A DNA stretch of 64,000 nucleotides from Ceriagrion tenellum (taxonomy: Eukaryota > Arthropoda > Insecta > Odonata > Coenagrionidae): the NCBI GenBank assembly GCA_963169105.1, contig OY720633.1, positions 146,093,200-146,157,199 on the forward strand. Direction: 5' to 3'. A program made the translations under genes and the position numbers. How positions within the stretch are numbered: the first letter of the stretch is position 1; every line of letters starts with the position of its first letter. Shown one piece after another: positions 13,901-25,195 of the stretch. The notes under the pieces are model-generated. The model searched no databases, had not been told where the DNA came from, and saw nothing but the letters and a program-made list of their open reading frames with translations.

Positions 13901-16900
13901 GTTCACACATCTTGTTTTCACTGTCTCAATACCTTTTACTTCATAAAAACATTATTTCATCAAGTTTTTCCCAGTTTAAATCCTTCTGAAAAAATTGTCT
14001 GGGAAATTAGGAAGCCTGGGTAACATGGTGGAGTGTGCGTTAGCCTGGCAAGCTAATGGACTGTGGTTCACTTTCTAGTTCAGGTTTTTATCCTATTACC
14101 ATTCAACTTTTCTAAATGCATCACTGACAAAATGATAACATTTTCCTTCAAAGATATGAACTCATAATAGCTCATATACATACCAGAAAAGACCAGTATC
14201 CTCACATTCCTGCTTAGTGCAGCTCCATATGGTCACTTGTAGTATATTTACACACTCCTCATCAGTCAAGCTCAATACAATTTCCTATGACGGGAGTACT
14301 CAAACTCATTGCCTGGCATGACCTATGGGTGTCTCCAAATTCAGACCCAAATGCCTCATAATCCTCCAGCTGCAGGAATTTGCTTTTTTTCACTACCTTA
14401 CATGAGTGATATATAAAATGATAGGAGTATTCTCCCTTTCTAGCGTGAGAGTAGCAGATATTGATCCATAATTATTCAAAGTGATCTATTCTGCTGACCA
14501 GAGGGAACTGTTAAGTTGAGCACTGGTTGAGATCAAGCAGAGACAATTTATTTCTTACAGAATCATTACTGACATCGCACTCTTCTTCTAGTTTTCTGAT
14601 TAATTATATGCTACAGAGTGAGAATATTCCTCAATTTTTAACCAGAATGTCCAATTAAGGAACTGGATCACTATCTTCACCGAAGGAACAAGCCTCAGCA
14701 ATGCAAGTCATCAATTAGATGATTGATTCGCTGTAGCTCAACACTACATTCTTATTACCACCATATTTACTGGGTGCCTGCCAATCTTCACTTAGCCAGC
14801 ACACTTCTCACCAGGCCCGTTTTTAAACCTCGTGGTGCTTTGGGCAAATTAAACAGGTGCGCCCCCGGGGCGGAGTGGCGATAGAGGCGATTACAGTAGT
14901 ACGCGTGCACCCTCTCAATAGCTCAAAGGTCAAACTCTGTAGTGGTGGCAACTCTGTTGACGTCGCTCTTCAGCACAACCTTAACGAAAATAAAACACTT
15001 TGTTTTGCTGTGTGTTAACCTCTTATCGGCGTTTAGTTTTTTTTCTACCTCACTTTTGTCATCTGGTAATTAACTTGTTTGAGACCAATCTTCTCTTGCG
15101 CCCCCTTTATGCCCCAAAACCCTTGCGCCCCTGGGCAAGTGCCCAATTTGCCCAGTTATAGAATCAGGCCTGCTACTCACCAGTCAATAAATGATACTAT
15201 AATCCTTAATGTACTTGAGCATTCTGCCCCTATGTAATTTACAATTAAAGGTTTATCAAGTTTGCTGACACATGTCTGGAGCCGGTTTCTTCCTCAGTGA
15301 TAAGCTTCAGGGCTAATTCAGTGACTTTTGTTCCCCGACTTTTACAAAAAAAAACACTTCTTCAGCCTTCAGACTTCAAAGCCTTGTTACAGTCAGTTTC
15401 TCCAAGTTTTCCTTCCATTTCTTCACCTTTACTCCAGTTTAAGATGAAAAGTTGGTTTCTCATTTAGGAAAACATTGTCTTTGAGAAAAAATTCTCAGAA
15501 GTAGATTCTCACAGTTCTCTCTTTGGCTTCGACTTTTATGGAAGGAATTGTCTTCCGCCTCTGTTCTCGAGTTTTTCATCAATTCTACTCAGGTCTTTTT
15601 TAGTTTACAACTGGGCATATTTCTCATAATATCACACAATTCCAGTCCTCCTCCTGAGCTTATTTCTCTTACTATCTTCCTATACAATCAATGTCTTTCA
15701 TTTCTATACTTTTCTTCTTAAACTGCCTTTAGAATATGATTCTTGATAAACCACTATATTTATTAGAACGATTTCTCAAATTTTCCCTACCATTTTGTCA
15801 TAAGTTCTTATATATTTGTACTATGTTTCCTTACATATTTACATCAGCCAGTAATTCTATAATGACCTATATAGTTTCTTTAACTACAGTTGGTCTTTCA
15901 TTAAGGCCAAATTTTTATCAATATCAATGTCCACATCAAGGGAATTCTTGAAGTCTTTTAGTTGATTTTGGAATCACCAGAATATCATCTACATGAAATC
16001 TACTTCTACTCCCAATATTATGTAAATATTTCATCTCCATGAGTGGATGCCTAATTCTGTGATTTTAAAAAGGCAATTTCTCTAAACATGCACCTTGTCC
16101 TAATTACAATTAACTGATCTCAGATTCGGAAAAAAAATGTCGCTCCTAATCACATGATTAAAATGTTCTCAAGTAAAAATTACAAAAAATCTTAAATTTC
16201 TGGTCACAGAAGAGTGAAAGAATATTGCTTTTCAGAAACTGAAAATATGAAATAAGTAATGCACAACAAATTTTTCCCATGGATACCTAGTGTTCAAGGT
16301 AGAGATACTTTCTGAGATTGTACTTTGATGCTGTCCAATAGTTTGATTTTTTGTTCTAGGAGAACCAATGGTGGCAAAAGAACAAGCCATTGAGCAATGA
16401 TGTCATGTGTGTGCGCGAAGAGCAGACAGGTGTCGTTTGTTGTCTATGGACTAAAGGGCAAAGCATGGGTAAAATTCATAGGGAGATAATGCATGTGTAT
16501 GCAGAAGACTGCTAGGACCGCAGACACATATGCACGTGGTACAAATTCTTAGATGAGGTTGAGAGACCCTGATGAATTTTCTTCATGCCGGACATCACAT
16601 AACAGCATCAAATGAACAGAATGCCATGGCCATTGATGAGGTGATTTGTTCAGACTAGAAAGAACAACTTCATACAATGACAACATGTTCAAGATGCCAT
16701 ACTTTACAGTGAGTGAAGTGGTGCATAATTAACTTTTGTTAAATGAGTACTTGATAGTGTGCCAAGGAACCTTGCAGACATATTTATGGGTCAGGGAATG
16801 ATGACACGCCTCGTGTACCGGGGAAAGTACACTGCAGACGACCAAACATCACTGGAAGGTATCTGTACCAGTGATGCACCATTTCATCTGAATGTGATAC

Positions 16901-19900
16901 CATCTGACCATCATCTTTTTGTCCCAATGAAGAAATTATTGGTGGGAAAACTTTTCAATTTTAACGCTGAAGACAAATCAGCTGTCCAGTGGATCTACTC
17001 ACAAAAGACAGATTCTCTGCAAATTGTATGTGCCAACTCCTGCCACAAAGAGAGAAATGTGTTGAGAGACTTGTCAGCTCTTTAGAAACATTGCAGAAAC
17101 ATGAGCCTCCACTCAGAATAGAGTAAAAAATTTACCACATTTTACAATATCTGCAAAATAAATTGCTATGGGTTACTTACAGATACACCCTCTTATAATT
17201 TAATCAAGTTACGTATAATGCGGTGTTTTCATCCAAGTTACTATACACAAAATACGAAGAGTATTCGTCTCCGATGTATTGTTTTATGAACGCTATTGGT
17301 TTTATCGCTCTAGATTTTTTGTTAGTCCCTGTTGAAGGTCATCATTATGGGTACGCCTAGTGATTCAGCAGGTTTAAATGTGATTGTCGAATTTAGTGGG
17401 GGTGCTGAGCTGTTATTTGACAAGAAGAAGAAGCATGATGTCGTCTTACCAGTTGCTTCGGAACATTGGACAATAAGGAAACTGCTGCAGTGGATAAAAG
17501 AAAACATGCTTAAGGAAAGGCCGGAATTATTTATGCAAAAAGATACAGTGAGGCCTGGGATACTTGTTCTTGTTAATGATATGGACTGGGAACTCCTGGG
17601 CCAGTTGGATTATGAACTGCATGATGGTGATAATGTCCTCTTTATATCAACTTTACATGGGGGCTAGCAATCCATTGGATCCTGGGCTAAATGTTGCTGC
17701 AGGCTTTTAATTTATATCTCTTGTAACCTTTGATCAAACCCCTAGGATTTTTAATAAAGAAATGAATTACCTGGAGAAAAGGAGTGATAATCTATGAAAC
17801 TCCCTGTATGCTGCTCAATTATCTATTTTCAATCAGTTTTTCTACATCATAATGTCATTGTTGTCAATTATCTGGCTGCATCCTTTGGACAAAGTGGATT
17901 CAAAATGAATGGAAGTCATAGTCTATGCAAATCTCAGTAATCAGCACAATTGACTCTTTGTTTCCTAATGTTAGGTGAATGATGAATTAATCTAATTACT
18001 GAAATGGATTTTCTGAAAAATAGTTTTTACCCATCTAAATATGATGCGATTAAATAGTTCTTACAGTATGTGCAATGATTGAATATCCTTATCTAAACAT
18101 ATTTTTTGCTATCACTGAGGATGTATATGTAATATTTTCTTTGAAAATCTGTGGTGTAATTTCACCAAGCATTAGAATTTCACTAGCAGCAAAAATAATT
18201 TACCCCAGAAAAAGGACTCTGGACCTACCTGTAAGATGTGATTATTTTAAGGATTGATATGTAGTTAATGCATCGGAGCCAAATGAATATTAAATGATGC
18301 TGATTGGTTGGTGAAGTCATAAATCAGAAACTCCTATTTGCTGCAATTTTGAATGAAGAAGTAACTACTTGGATAATAACTGAAAGAGGGACTCAAAACA
18401 TGCGATTAAAAAACAATTGGGAGAGTTGGAGTGATCCATGGAAAGGGGCAGGAAATTTGGTGGCACTCCCTCCTGAAGAGCGAGTAGTCGGGGAAAACAT
18501 GGAACAGCATTATGAAGATGAGGCAAGGGTCCTAAATAAGACATCTCTGAGAGACATTCACCACCTCTACCACCTCATCTGCATATCCAATTCTCAAATT
18601 CTCTGATGTCCAGTTAAACTAGACCATCTAAGCTTGACGTGTCAATGCAGCAATAAGAATTTTTTAAAGTGCAATCATTCCAGGAAGCACAATCGTGGCT
18701 AAACTAGAGAACAACCAATGTGACAAGTATAGTGCATAATTTACTTAAAAGCATATATGCTCAGGATATGATATCACACACCGCTAAATAACTATTGGCC
18801 GTTAAAATCATGAGTCATAGATAAAATGGGAAAGATATCCCAGGAAGAAGCAATGTACATAATTTATCTAAAAACGGAGCACTGGCTGATGAAATGGGGA
18901 TATAATCAACTGTGTACCTACATCATTGAATTTATTGGCTACAATAGTCATCACTTTTTCCGAGAGAGTTGGTGCATAAAGCCGCACTTTACCAGGAATT
19001 TTTCCAGCCATCTATGAAATATGGAGCTGACGTTTTCACAATTGCTGAATGTGTTCTCCGTTTAATGCTCTCCTGTTGCTTCTCTGGAAGTACAGAACAA
19101 TGACCTAAGGGTCTCACTAATCGTCATCTATCTAGAATCGTTTACTTATATTCAGCGTAAACAAACATATTAAATTTCAGTTTTATACTCCCCACAAACA
19201 TCACACCTAACAAAACACACGGATTATAATACCAGTAGACAATGGATACATAACGAATGTCCAAGGAACTCTACTCCACAAATCTGTCAAGAGACTTCAG
19301 GCTACGAATGCCAGATGAGGCAAGCCAAAAAAATAACATGCCACCATGGTTTATCCATTTGCAACAGCTGACGACGATTTACACTTAGGGAGGGCATAAC
19401 AACACTCAGTTTCCACCTGGCTAAGGTCTTAGAATACGAAGGCCAACATGTAACTTAATGAGACTCAACAATATCAATTGATACACCATACTAGGTCTGT
19501 AGCACATCAGTTACTAAGTACTCAGTGTAAAAGCAGTGGCTGGTAAGCAGAATCTCAGCACGTATGCAGAAACAATTTCCGCCGATGGTAAACGAAGATT
19601 ATCAGTTACATACTATTCCCCAACCTAGATTCTCATGAACATACAGCAAAATACCTAACAGAGCGAAGGAACTATAATGGCCCCTTGACATCTTGTTTTC
19701 CACGGTAATGAAGCCCCTTGACCTATTGTTTCGATAAGCTTACATAAGACGACTTCCCATGTAACAAATTTTCTCTTTTTCCAAATACTGCAACCATGAG
19801 CTTTATCCTCACAGCGTAGCTTGTTCATAGGCACCTGATACCTAAACACTTGAGCGACTTTCTTTCGAAGAACCCAAATTTGGCTCAGTAAGAACGTTTA

Positions 19901-20025
19901 GTGGCACAAACTCTAATACAGACACAACTGGTTGTTGGCGATCGACAACCCAAAAGTGGACTAAGATAAGACGACACAAATCTAAAACATAATGTTAACA
20001 TACATTAGGGCAATGTACTCACCAT
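4956..20025 (-). CDS. RagC-D: Ras-related GTP-binding protein C/D (RagC), 8 coding exons
   Basis: Rag GTPase C/D forms a heterodimer with RagA/B on the lysosome and recruits mTORC1 when amino acids are present. Coding exons, in order, are 20023-20025 (ATG only), 12970-13130, 12665-12893, 12407-12584, 9073-9209, 8182-8324, 5577-5725 and 4956-5104. All have GT-AG borders and compatible phases, giving 1,149 nt and 382 aa (human RagC is 399). G1 motif GLRRSGKSS is at residues 52-60, WDFPGQ (G3) at 99-104 and HKVDG (G4) at 162-166. A Roadblock-type C-terminal domain follows, with QLPTLENLLNIFIS conserved. The N-terminal extension is Asp/Gly/Tyr-rich and the last about 30 residues are divergent, as in other Rags. 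The start codon sits alone in exon 1 directly before GTGAGT, and the next exon reads SYEQDEDD. Introns hold URM1, a hAT and several MITEs. Confidence 0.95.
5726..8181. other. RagC intron between coding exons 6 and 7
   Basis: The sequence is AT-rich intron. I see no transposon termini, RNA gene or long reading frame. A purine-rich stretch near 7,000-7,500 has short open frames with low-complexity Lys-rich translations that look non-coding. Confidence 0.5.
10213..10347. repeat. dispersed repeat, copy A (empty site)
   Basis: About 135 bp here is clearly similar to 22,746-23,043: shared GTGGTTCTTT, then AGTAAACA, then GGCTTTACCCC, GGACTGT and CTCTGGCAT. This copy reads straight through TTTAAAGTT, where the other copy carries a 160-bp insertion. 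It belongs to an interspersed family of unknown class, probably the body of the tRNA-derived SINE that follows at 10,405. Confidence 0.7.
10405..10476 (+). repeat. tRNA-derived sequence (SINE head or tRNA pseudogene)
   Basis: A 7-bp acceptor stem CGCCTGG/CCAGGCG and a perfect T arm CTGGG-TTCGATT-CCCAG are present. An A-box-like TAGCTTAATTGGATAGAGC lies at the expected distance from the B box GGTTCGATTCC. The anticodon arm does not pair (TTCGG against GAGGG), so this is not a working tRNA. It sits inside the 9.3-12.1 kb hAT, next to a dispersed repeat, which fits a tRNA-derived SINE. Confidence 0.65.
10966..11112. repeat. 147-bp foldback palindrome
   Basis: The two arms of about 64 bp are near-complementary. 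The left begins CACCCTACTGAATCATTA, and the complement of the right begins CACCCTTCCCAATCATTA. Both arms then share GCTCG, AGCAC, GGGTGTC and AGCACGAAGG. A short loop rich in C and G separates them. It is a fold-back MITE nested in the hAT element. I see no clear target duplication. Confidence 0.75.
14013..14085 (+). repeat. tRNA-like SINE fragment
   Basis: The segment starts AGCCTGGGTAACATGGTGGAG. It forms a 7-bp stem CGTTAGC/GCTAATG around CTGGCAA in the anticodon position and has a B-box-like GGTTCACTTTC before a partly complementary TTCAGGTT. The D and acceptor arms are degraded. It reads as a tRNA-derived repeat, not a functional tRNA. Confidence 0.45.
14812..15172. mobile_element. hAT-type MITE, 361 bp
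   Basis: The ends are CAGGCCCG on the left and CAGGCCTG (the complement of itself) on the right. Inner inverted similarity includes GGGCAAATT and GCGCCCC. The flanks CTTCTCAC (14804-14811) and CTACTCAC (15173-15180) form an 8-bp duplication with one mismatch. It has no coding capacity. It is more GC-rich than its surroundings. It lies in RagC intron 1. Confidence 0.75.
15181..16369. other. RagC intron 1, no recognised content
   Basis: The sequence is AT-rich with short open frames only. I see no termini, RNA genes or recognisable protein similarity. Confidence 0.5.
16370..17085 (+). pseudogene. decayed mariner-family transposase relic
   Basis: The left part, read with interruptions, gives REEQTGVVCCLWTKGQSMG followed by an HREIMHVYAEDC-type helix-turn-helix region, as in Mos1-type transposases. 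The right part (16,880-17,085) gives PSDHHLFVPMKKLLVGKLF followed by NAEDKSAVQWIYSQ. This matches the mariner C-terminal block that usually reads SDYHLF...LGG..F. Stop codons and frameshifts separate the parts, so it is not functional. It lies just upstream of URM1 in RagC intron 1. I could not define terminal repeats. Confidence 0.7.
17347..17667 (+). CDS. Urm1: ubiquitin-related modifier 1 (URM1)
   Basis: URM1 is a 106-aa beta-grasp protein. It is thiocarboxylated at its C-terminal glycine by the E1-like Uba4/MOCS3 and donates sulfur for 2-thiouridine at the wobble position of tRNAs; it also conjugates to some proteins. The frame contains GGAELLFD, LLQWIKENMLKERPELF, RPGILVLVNDMDWELLG and the C-terminal FISTLHGG, all family hallmarks (human URM1 is 101 aa). 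The first ATG, at 17,347, fits the family N-terminus; the in-frame codons upstream contain no ATG nearby. The gene has no intron and lies wholly inside RagC intron 1 on the opposite strand. An intronless form could reflect retroposition, but no poly(A) tract or target duplication is visible. The frame is intact and conserved, so it looks functional. Confidence 0.95.
   Translation: MGTPSDSAGLNVIVEFSGGAELLFDKKKKHDVVLPVASEHWTIRKLLQWIKENMLKERPELFMQKDTVRPGILVLVNDMDWELLGQLDYELHDGDNVLFISTLHGG
17753..17758 (+). terminator. URM1 polyadenylation signal
   Basis: AATAAA lies 86 bp after the URM1 stop codon on the same strand, followed by AT-rich sequence. Confidence 0.6.
17759..20016. other. 5' part of RagC intron 1
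   Basis: No gene is recognised. A 100-codon plus-strand frame at 18,304-18,606 and a 63-codon frame at 18,826-19,017 lack any similarity I know and are probably chance. No transposon termini were seen. Confidence 0.45.
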
Positions 20026-20241
20026 TGCAAATAAATTTCACGCAAACCTTTAATTGTTCCTGAGCACAAGAACAATGTTTACAACACTTGATGACTAAAA
20101 AATTGATTGACACAGCAATACAAGCTTATCAATGTGATATATCCCCGCAATTATAAGATTTTCAACAACAATAAGTTTGACAGCCTTCCCATCGGGTCAC
20201 GTACATAAACTAAACATGTGATCGTCTATGTGACTACTGAT

Positions 20242-20251
20242 CACTTCCGGT
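20242..20251 (-). promoter_or_regulatory. ETS-type site in RagC promoter
   Basis: On the minus strand the sequence reads ACCGGAAGTG, a full ETS-factor consensus, about 220 bp upstream of the RagC ATG. A GTCACGTAC motif at about 20,198, one base from the CACGTG E-box core, lies between it and the start. The transcription start site is not known. Confidence 0.45.
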
Positions 20252-21060
20252 GAATTTCGTTGCTACCAGCGGCTGAATCAATTAGTCTTGCGGGTCTCAT
20301 TCGTATTATAACTTAACTTATTTTATAAATTAAATGGGAGGAAAATCGTTAAAAATATCCGAATAATTATGATATCACTTTCTCGCTCAATGCAACTATA
20401 TGCTTTACTCAAAATAATGCATGTTCATTATTTTTCTTTTCTCGTTACTTACTAGTAAATTTAAACTCATGATTAAATTCATACAATGGGGTATTATCTA
20501 GACCACTGTTCTGGATCTTGCCATATCCTACAAAAATTCAATCCAAAACCACTGACGAGCTATTTTGCTAGGGAAGACGTCAGCCGTTTTTCGATTATAT
20601 TGCTGTTAATGTCAGCAAACCATTGTCCAAGATCTCTTTGAATAGTAATCTTTGGTCCACATTAAATACGATGAGAAGCATAGATTTATTACCAATCAAC
20701 TAGTTCATAAACATAGTTATTTTGACGTGCGCCGGGCATTCATATTTCTAAATAACATACAGCTTGCCCCACGAGTAGATCTCCGCGGTTAACAATAGCT
20801 TTGAATTAACCGTCCCTAATTCAGTTTTTCTCATAAGTGATTCATTTTCCTCAGTCTATTCTTTCTAGCATCTAAAGTTGATGAGATCCTTGACCCCTGA
20901 AATAATGTTACAACCCCGATGTGACACCTACAGAATGAAATGCAGATGACGCGATGATTCGGAGAAGCCCCGTGGTCGAGCCCGACGAGCCTTAAATTCC
21001 ATTCGATGTGATTTGTATTCACTCCACAGAACGTTGCGGTCAACTCGGAAGCAGCTAGCT

Positions 21061-24000
21061 ATGGACAAATTATGTCCCCAATTAATTGTAATTTTGCTGA
21101 GTAAGTACTGCACATATTTTCCCCTTAAAAACTATCAAATATTTGTTGTCGAATCAACAAGTGTTAATCCCAGTGTCACGGTGTGCATCCATTTTTTATT
21201 TTGAATGCACTTCATTTATGGCTTAGGCCCTTAGTAAATGATACATTGGTTTCTTTCGGAGAATCGTTTTGTTGATTTAATTTTATCTTCAATGCGAGAA
21301 TTTTAGACGTAATTTTTGTCATCGTCCAGTGAAACATGCAGAGAATTTAATGAAAGATGTAGTAACGTAACATTTATGCCGAATCCGTCGTCGTGCACTG
21401 ATCATGAATTTTGGATTAGTAGCTTTGGGCGATCACATAATATTTCCCGATGTATTCGTGTCACTGCGATAAACTAAGTCACATAGGCGCATAAGCTTCA
21501 CTTAAGTATCCATTCACACATGCGATTCTCCTTGAAGAAGCAGTTATCTATCAAAGTTAATAAGCTATCGAGTGAAAAGTTGTATTTGAAATTGATATAT
21601 TTGCAGGCAATTTGTTTTCCCTAGAATTATGTTTTTAGTGAGAAATTCCTTTACTTGGACTTAAGTCTTCGGTTTTATGCCCCTAGTCAATGCTTCCAAA
21701 AGTTTATTTTAAGTTCTAGAATCGAATTTATTTTAATTTTATTATAATCCTTAGAGGCATTGGCCTATTCAATACTACCAACTCGTGGACGGGTGATGAA
21801 AATTGTTTAGTAGAAATGAGAAAACAGTGGCGTTGAAATCCTTGTAATACTTTAAATGGAGCGAGTTTTTTAATTAGGCTGGCCGATGAATTGTAAACTG
21901 GATTCGCCCTTTGCCACTTTTCATTCTACTTCTATATAAACATCAAAGTTTTATTCGTTCCCATTTACGGATAGCTTTTTCTTCACTGGCCCTCTCATTC
22001 GGTTTGCCGAACATGAACTTAGTTTCCATGCCCATATACTCAAAATGTGCAAGTTTCTTGGTGACTATGTTAGATCCTATAATTTTGTTGCACAATTCTC
22101 CCGTGGCATGTGTTTTGGGCATTCCATTTAGGGAAACTGGTGTAGGAATCTAACTGGTCATGTAGATGCACTAAAGGCTTTCTTGGTGGGAACCCTTAAG
22201 TTAGGTCTTGTGTTCGGTGGCCATCCCTGGACAGACACTTTAAGTAAAGGCCACAAAAGTTGTACCAAATGGCTATGATGTCATTAAATCATTTGGTAGA
22301 ATGCCTAGGACTTTCACATGAACAAATATACACTTCCTGTGGCCAAAGATGTCTATTGTCCACTCAGAAAGTGAAGTGAAGAGGTAACTACATAAGAAGC
22401 CTTGCATGTCCTAGAGCCAATAGCTGGGTCCCTTTCCCACCCCGTCCACCCTCCGATTCTGACTGTATTCTCATTCAGTCCATTTTTCCTCTAAGTTGGC
22501 TATCAGAGCTTCTGCCTTGCCCAAGAGGGTCATACACAGATATTTTTGTGAGTTTTTTTGAGTGAGTGAGATATTTTATTTTTGCTTTTATCCATTCACA
22601 TTAAGTAGAGGAATCTTTTCTGTTTCTTTTAACTTTTGTGTCTATTGTCTATCTAATCTAACTTATGTGTTTGCAAGAAAATTTTTCAAGTGGCTAGGCC
22701 ATCTATGATACCCACAATTTTTGGGACTAACTAATATTAGACGTAGCTTTACTGTGTGACTGGTTCTGTGGTTCTTTGAAAATGTCCAAGTAAACAGATT
22801 TGTGTTTAACCTTTACCTTCCTGAGTTTTTCCGTAGTCGTAAACCTTGCTGGCCGGGTTTTTTTAAATGACCAGTGTTTTTTAAATGTCCATCAATGTGC
22901 CAAAGGAACACACTTGGCAGTCTAGGGACACAATTTTTGTGCCGGAGAGACACGCTCAGAAGATAAAGGTTAAAGTTAGGCTTTACCCCTTGGACTGTAG
23001 CGCTTAAAGCTTGCGTAAGAGTATCTCTGGCATTACATGTCAAATAGCCATTTTTAATTTGATGGATCTTGAGGGGCTTGTATCAATATATTGACTAGTG
23101 ACTTCCCATGAGTGGTGCCTGGGGTTGATTATTGTTGGTGGTGGAAATTTTTGTCAGATTTGTGCTAATATTCCTTTGTGCCAACAGTTGTAAGAATCCA
23201 AGATACTTGAAGCATGAGATAGTGGCCATTTGGCTAAATTGTCATGGAATCATCTATTTGTCCAATAGTAAATACATAATGGCTGTTAAATACTCAATCG
23301 AAATTGGTATGAGATCATGTCAGCCCACTGGATACCTTTTAAAAATTAACTTATTTACTCTACTAAATTGCTTTGACATTAAAGATAGATTACATGTTCT
23401 GAAGATGGCATGGCTTCCCCACCCAAGTGTAAGATTTTTGCTTTTAATGCACCAGATGAAGCAAGAATTCAGGCATGACTTACGTGGTCTACCTTTTCCT
23501 CTCACACCATTCTTTCTACTATCATAAATTGTTTTGTAATTTAACTCCCTCCCATTCTAGATGGAAGAAGGGACTGCCTTAGTCTCAATCTCACCCCAAT
23601 AAAGACGGCTTATTATTATTCTCTCAACTGGGCCAAATAATCAAAGCACTTTCCTTTCATAAATGCCCATTGCTGAAGTATCCATTACTTATGCTTTCAT
23701 CACCCTCATATTTCTGACCCTATCCATCCTAATTTTCCTGCAAACACTTCTCAGGTATGCCATTCCCTCACCTAGATATCCTCCACATATTACATACCAG
23801 TATTCCCACTATGTACTCTTCATCTATCCTTCCATCTTTCACTCACATTTGGCAATGATATACAATATTGCCTACTTCATCATTTACCCAGCACTCACCA
23901 TCTCAAAAACAACTATTTTGGTCTTTGAAACATATATCTTCGTCCATTCACCTTGTTTCTTCATAGATGTTGTCCATTAGCCCCTGTAATTCCAGTGGGC

Positions 24001-25195
24001 TCTCAGACAGCAACATTGCATTGTCTGCATACAATAGAACTCACACATTTATATCTCTAGCCTTTAAACTGATGTCAGAATATGAATGGGCTGGGTTTTC
24101 CTTGTTAAGAGGAATGAGTCTAGTTAAAATTTCTACAAAAAGAGCTTTTTAAGCCTTGGGGAGGAGAAGGGAAAAGAGGAGGAATTTTGGATGACAAAGA
24201 GAGAGGCACAGTGCTTGAAAGGCTTCATATGGAGATAAAATATCAACCATTCTTGGTGTTGTGTGGAAGGAAACTGCAGATGCTTTGATATTAAGGGGGT
24301 GGGGATTCAGCCAGGAACTGCCCTAGACTATGACATGAATTGTTTGAACTCCAGTGAACATGTATAGGGAATGGACCGCCTACTTTCTAGTATTGCTTAT
24401 ATTTAATATTTCAAGCATAATTCTTTGTCATTAGTTTAGAGTAAGGTCTTCCCCTCCTTGTGCGTGTGAGAATTCTTCACATTTTTTAAAATATCTAATT
24501 TTATTTTTTTGCCTGAGATAGCTAGTGCTTGTGAATAATGAGCTGTAAGGTTTTTTTTGTATGCCTGAGAATGTTTAGCGAGCCTTGTCACTTGAGTATT
24601 TTGTGCTAATTTTACATTTGGCACAATTTATTACAGCTAAAATGTAAGGTCAACCTTTGTTAGCTTGTCTATTGCGGTATTTTTCTTTAATAGTTGAAAA
24701 AAGCTTCCTGTATGCTGATTTAAATAATCTGAATTATGTTTTCAGTAATAGCATGCACAGCAGAGATAGAGAGTGGAGTGGGAGGGAGGTCCAGCCAATC
24801 AGCTCCTCGTGGCTATCCAGTTCATCCCCGATATTATAAAGGTGGATACATGTATGGAATGATGCCACCTGCTGGATTACATCCTTATTCTCCACAAAAA
24901 TCTACTATAAAAGGTAAGCTCTGATCTACTGTTGAGTGTAAGTCTTTCAGTCATGCAATTAAACTTTTATGTAATCAGTTCTTATAGAATATGTGAAATA
25001 TCAATGTCAGTGATTAATTATTCTTTTCATTTTACTCCAGCTCAAAATGGGAAGAAAGGGGGACATGGATTGACTGCTTGGGGCATTGTGGGTATTATTT
25101 TGGCTGTTATATTTTGTGGAACAGGAGTGTATTACTGTGCCAGATTTTACCCTATATTTTGCAAGAAAGAAAGAAATGATAATTTTGAGTGTTAG
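21061..25195 (+). CDS. unrecognised small type I membrane protein, 3 exons
   Basis: Exons 21061-21100, 24746-24913 and 25041-25195 join with GT-AG borders and matching phases into 120 aa. Residues 1-19 form a signal peptide (MDKLCPQLIV, then a Leu/Ile core ending in ACTA, a good cleavage context). Residues 20-77 are a short ectodomain rich in Gly, Ser, Pro and Tyr, with RGYPVHPRYYKGGYMYGMMP at 35-54. Residues 80-102 form one membrane span (GLTAWGIVGIILAVIF...). A short tail follows, with Cys residues at 102, 110 and 120 and a charged KKERNDN. The signal peptide is split by the first intron. The gene is divergent from RagC, about 1 kb away, so the two may share a promoter region. I cannot name the family. 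The small size and Cys-flanked span recall Shisa/CYYR1-like proteins, but the ectodomain lacks their cysteines. Confidence 0.8.
22746..23043. repeat. dispersed repeat, copy B (carries a MITE)
   Basis: This copy matches 10,213-10,347 on both sides of a 160-bp insertion. It lies in intron 1 of the small membrane-protein gene. Confidence 0.7.
22810..22969. mobile_element. piggyBac-type MITE, 160 bp
   Basis: TTAA flanks both sides (22806-22809 and 22970-22973). The ends are inverted: CCTTTACCTTCCTGAG on the left and the complement CCTTTATCTTCTGAG on the right. The related repeat at 10.2 kb has a single uninterrupted TTTAAAGTT at the same point. That empty site confirms insertion with TTAA duplication, as expected of piggyBac. 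Confidence 0.85.

Noticed and set aside
17332..17346. Longer URM1 with a start upstream of 17,347
   Set aside because: The upstream codon is TTG, not ATG; nuclear animal genes start at ATG and the family N-terminus fits 17,347.
22813..23527. Coding frames in intron 1 of the small membrane-protein gene
   Set aside because: They overlap dispersed repeat and MITE sequence or have low-complexity hydrophobic translations with no splice context.
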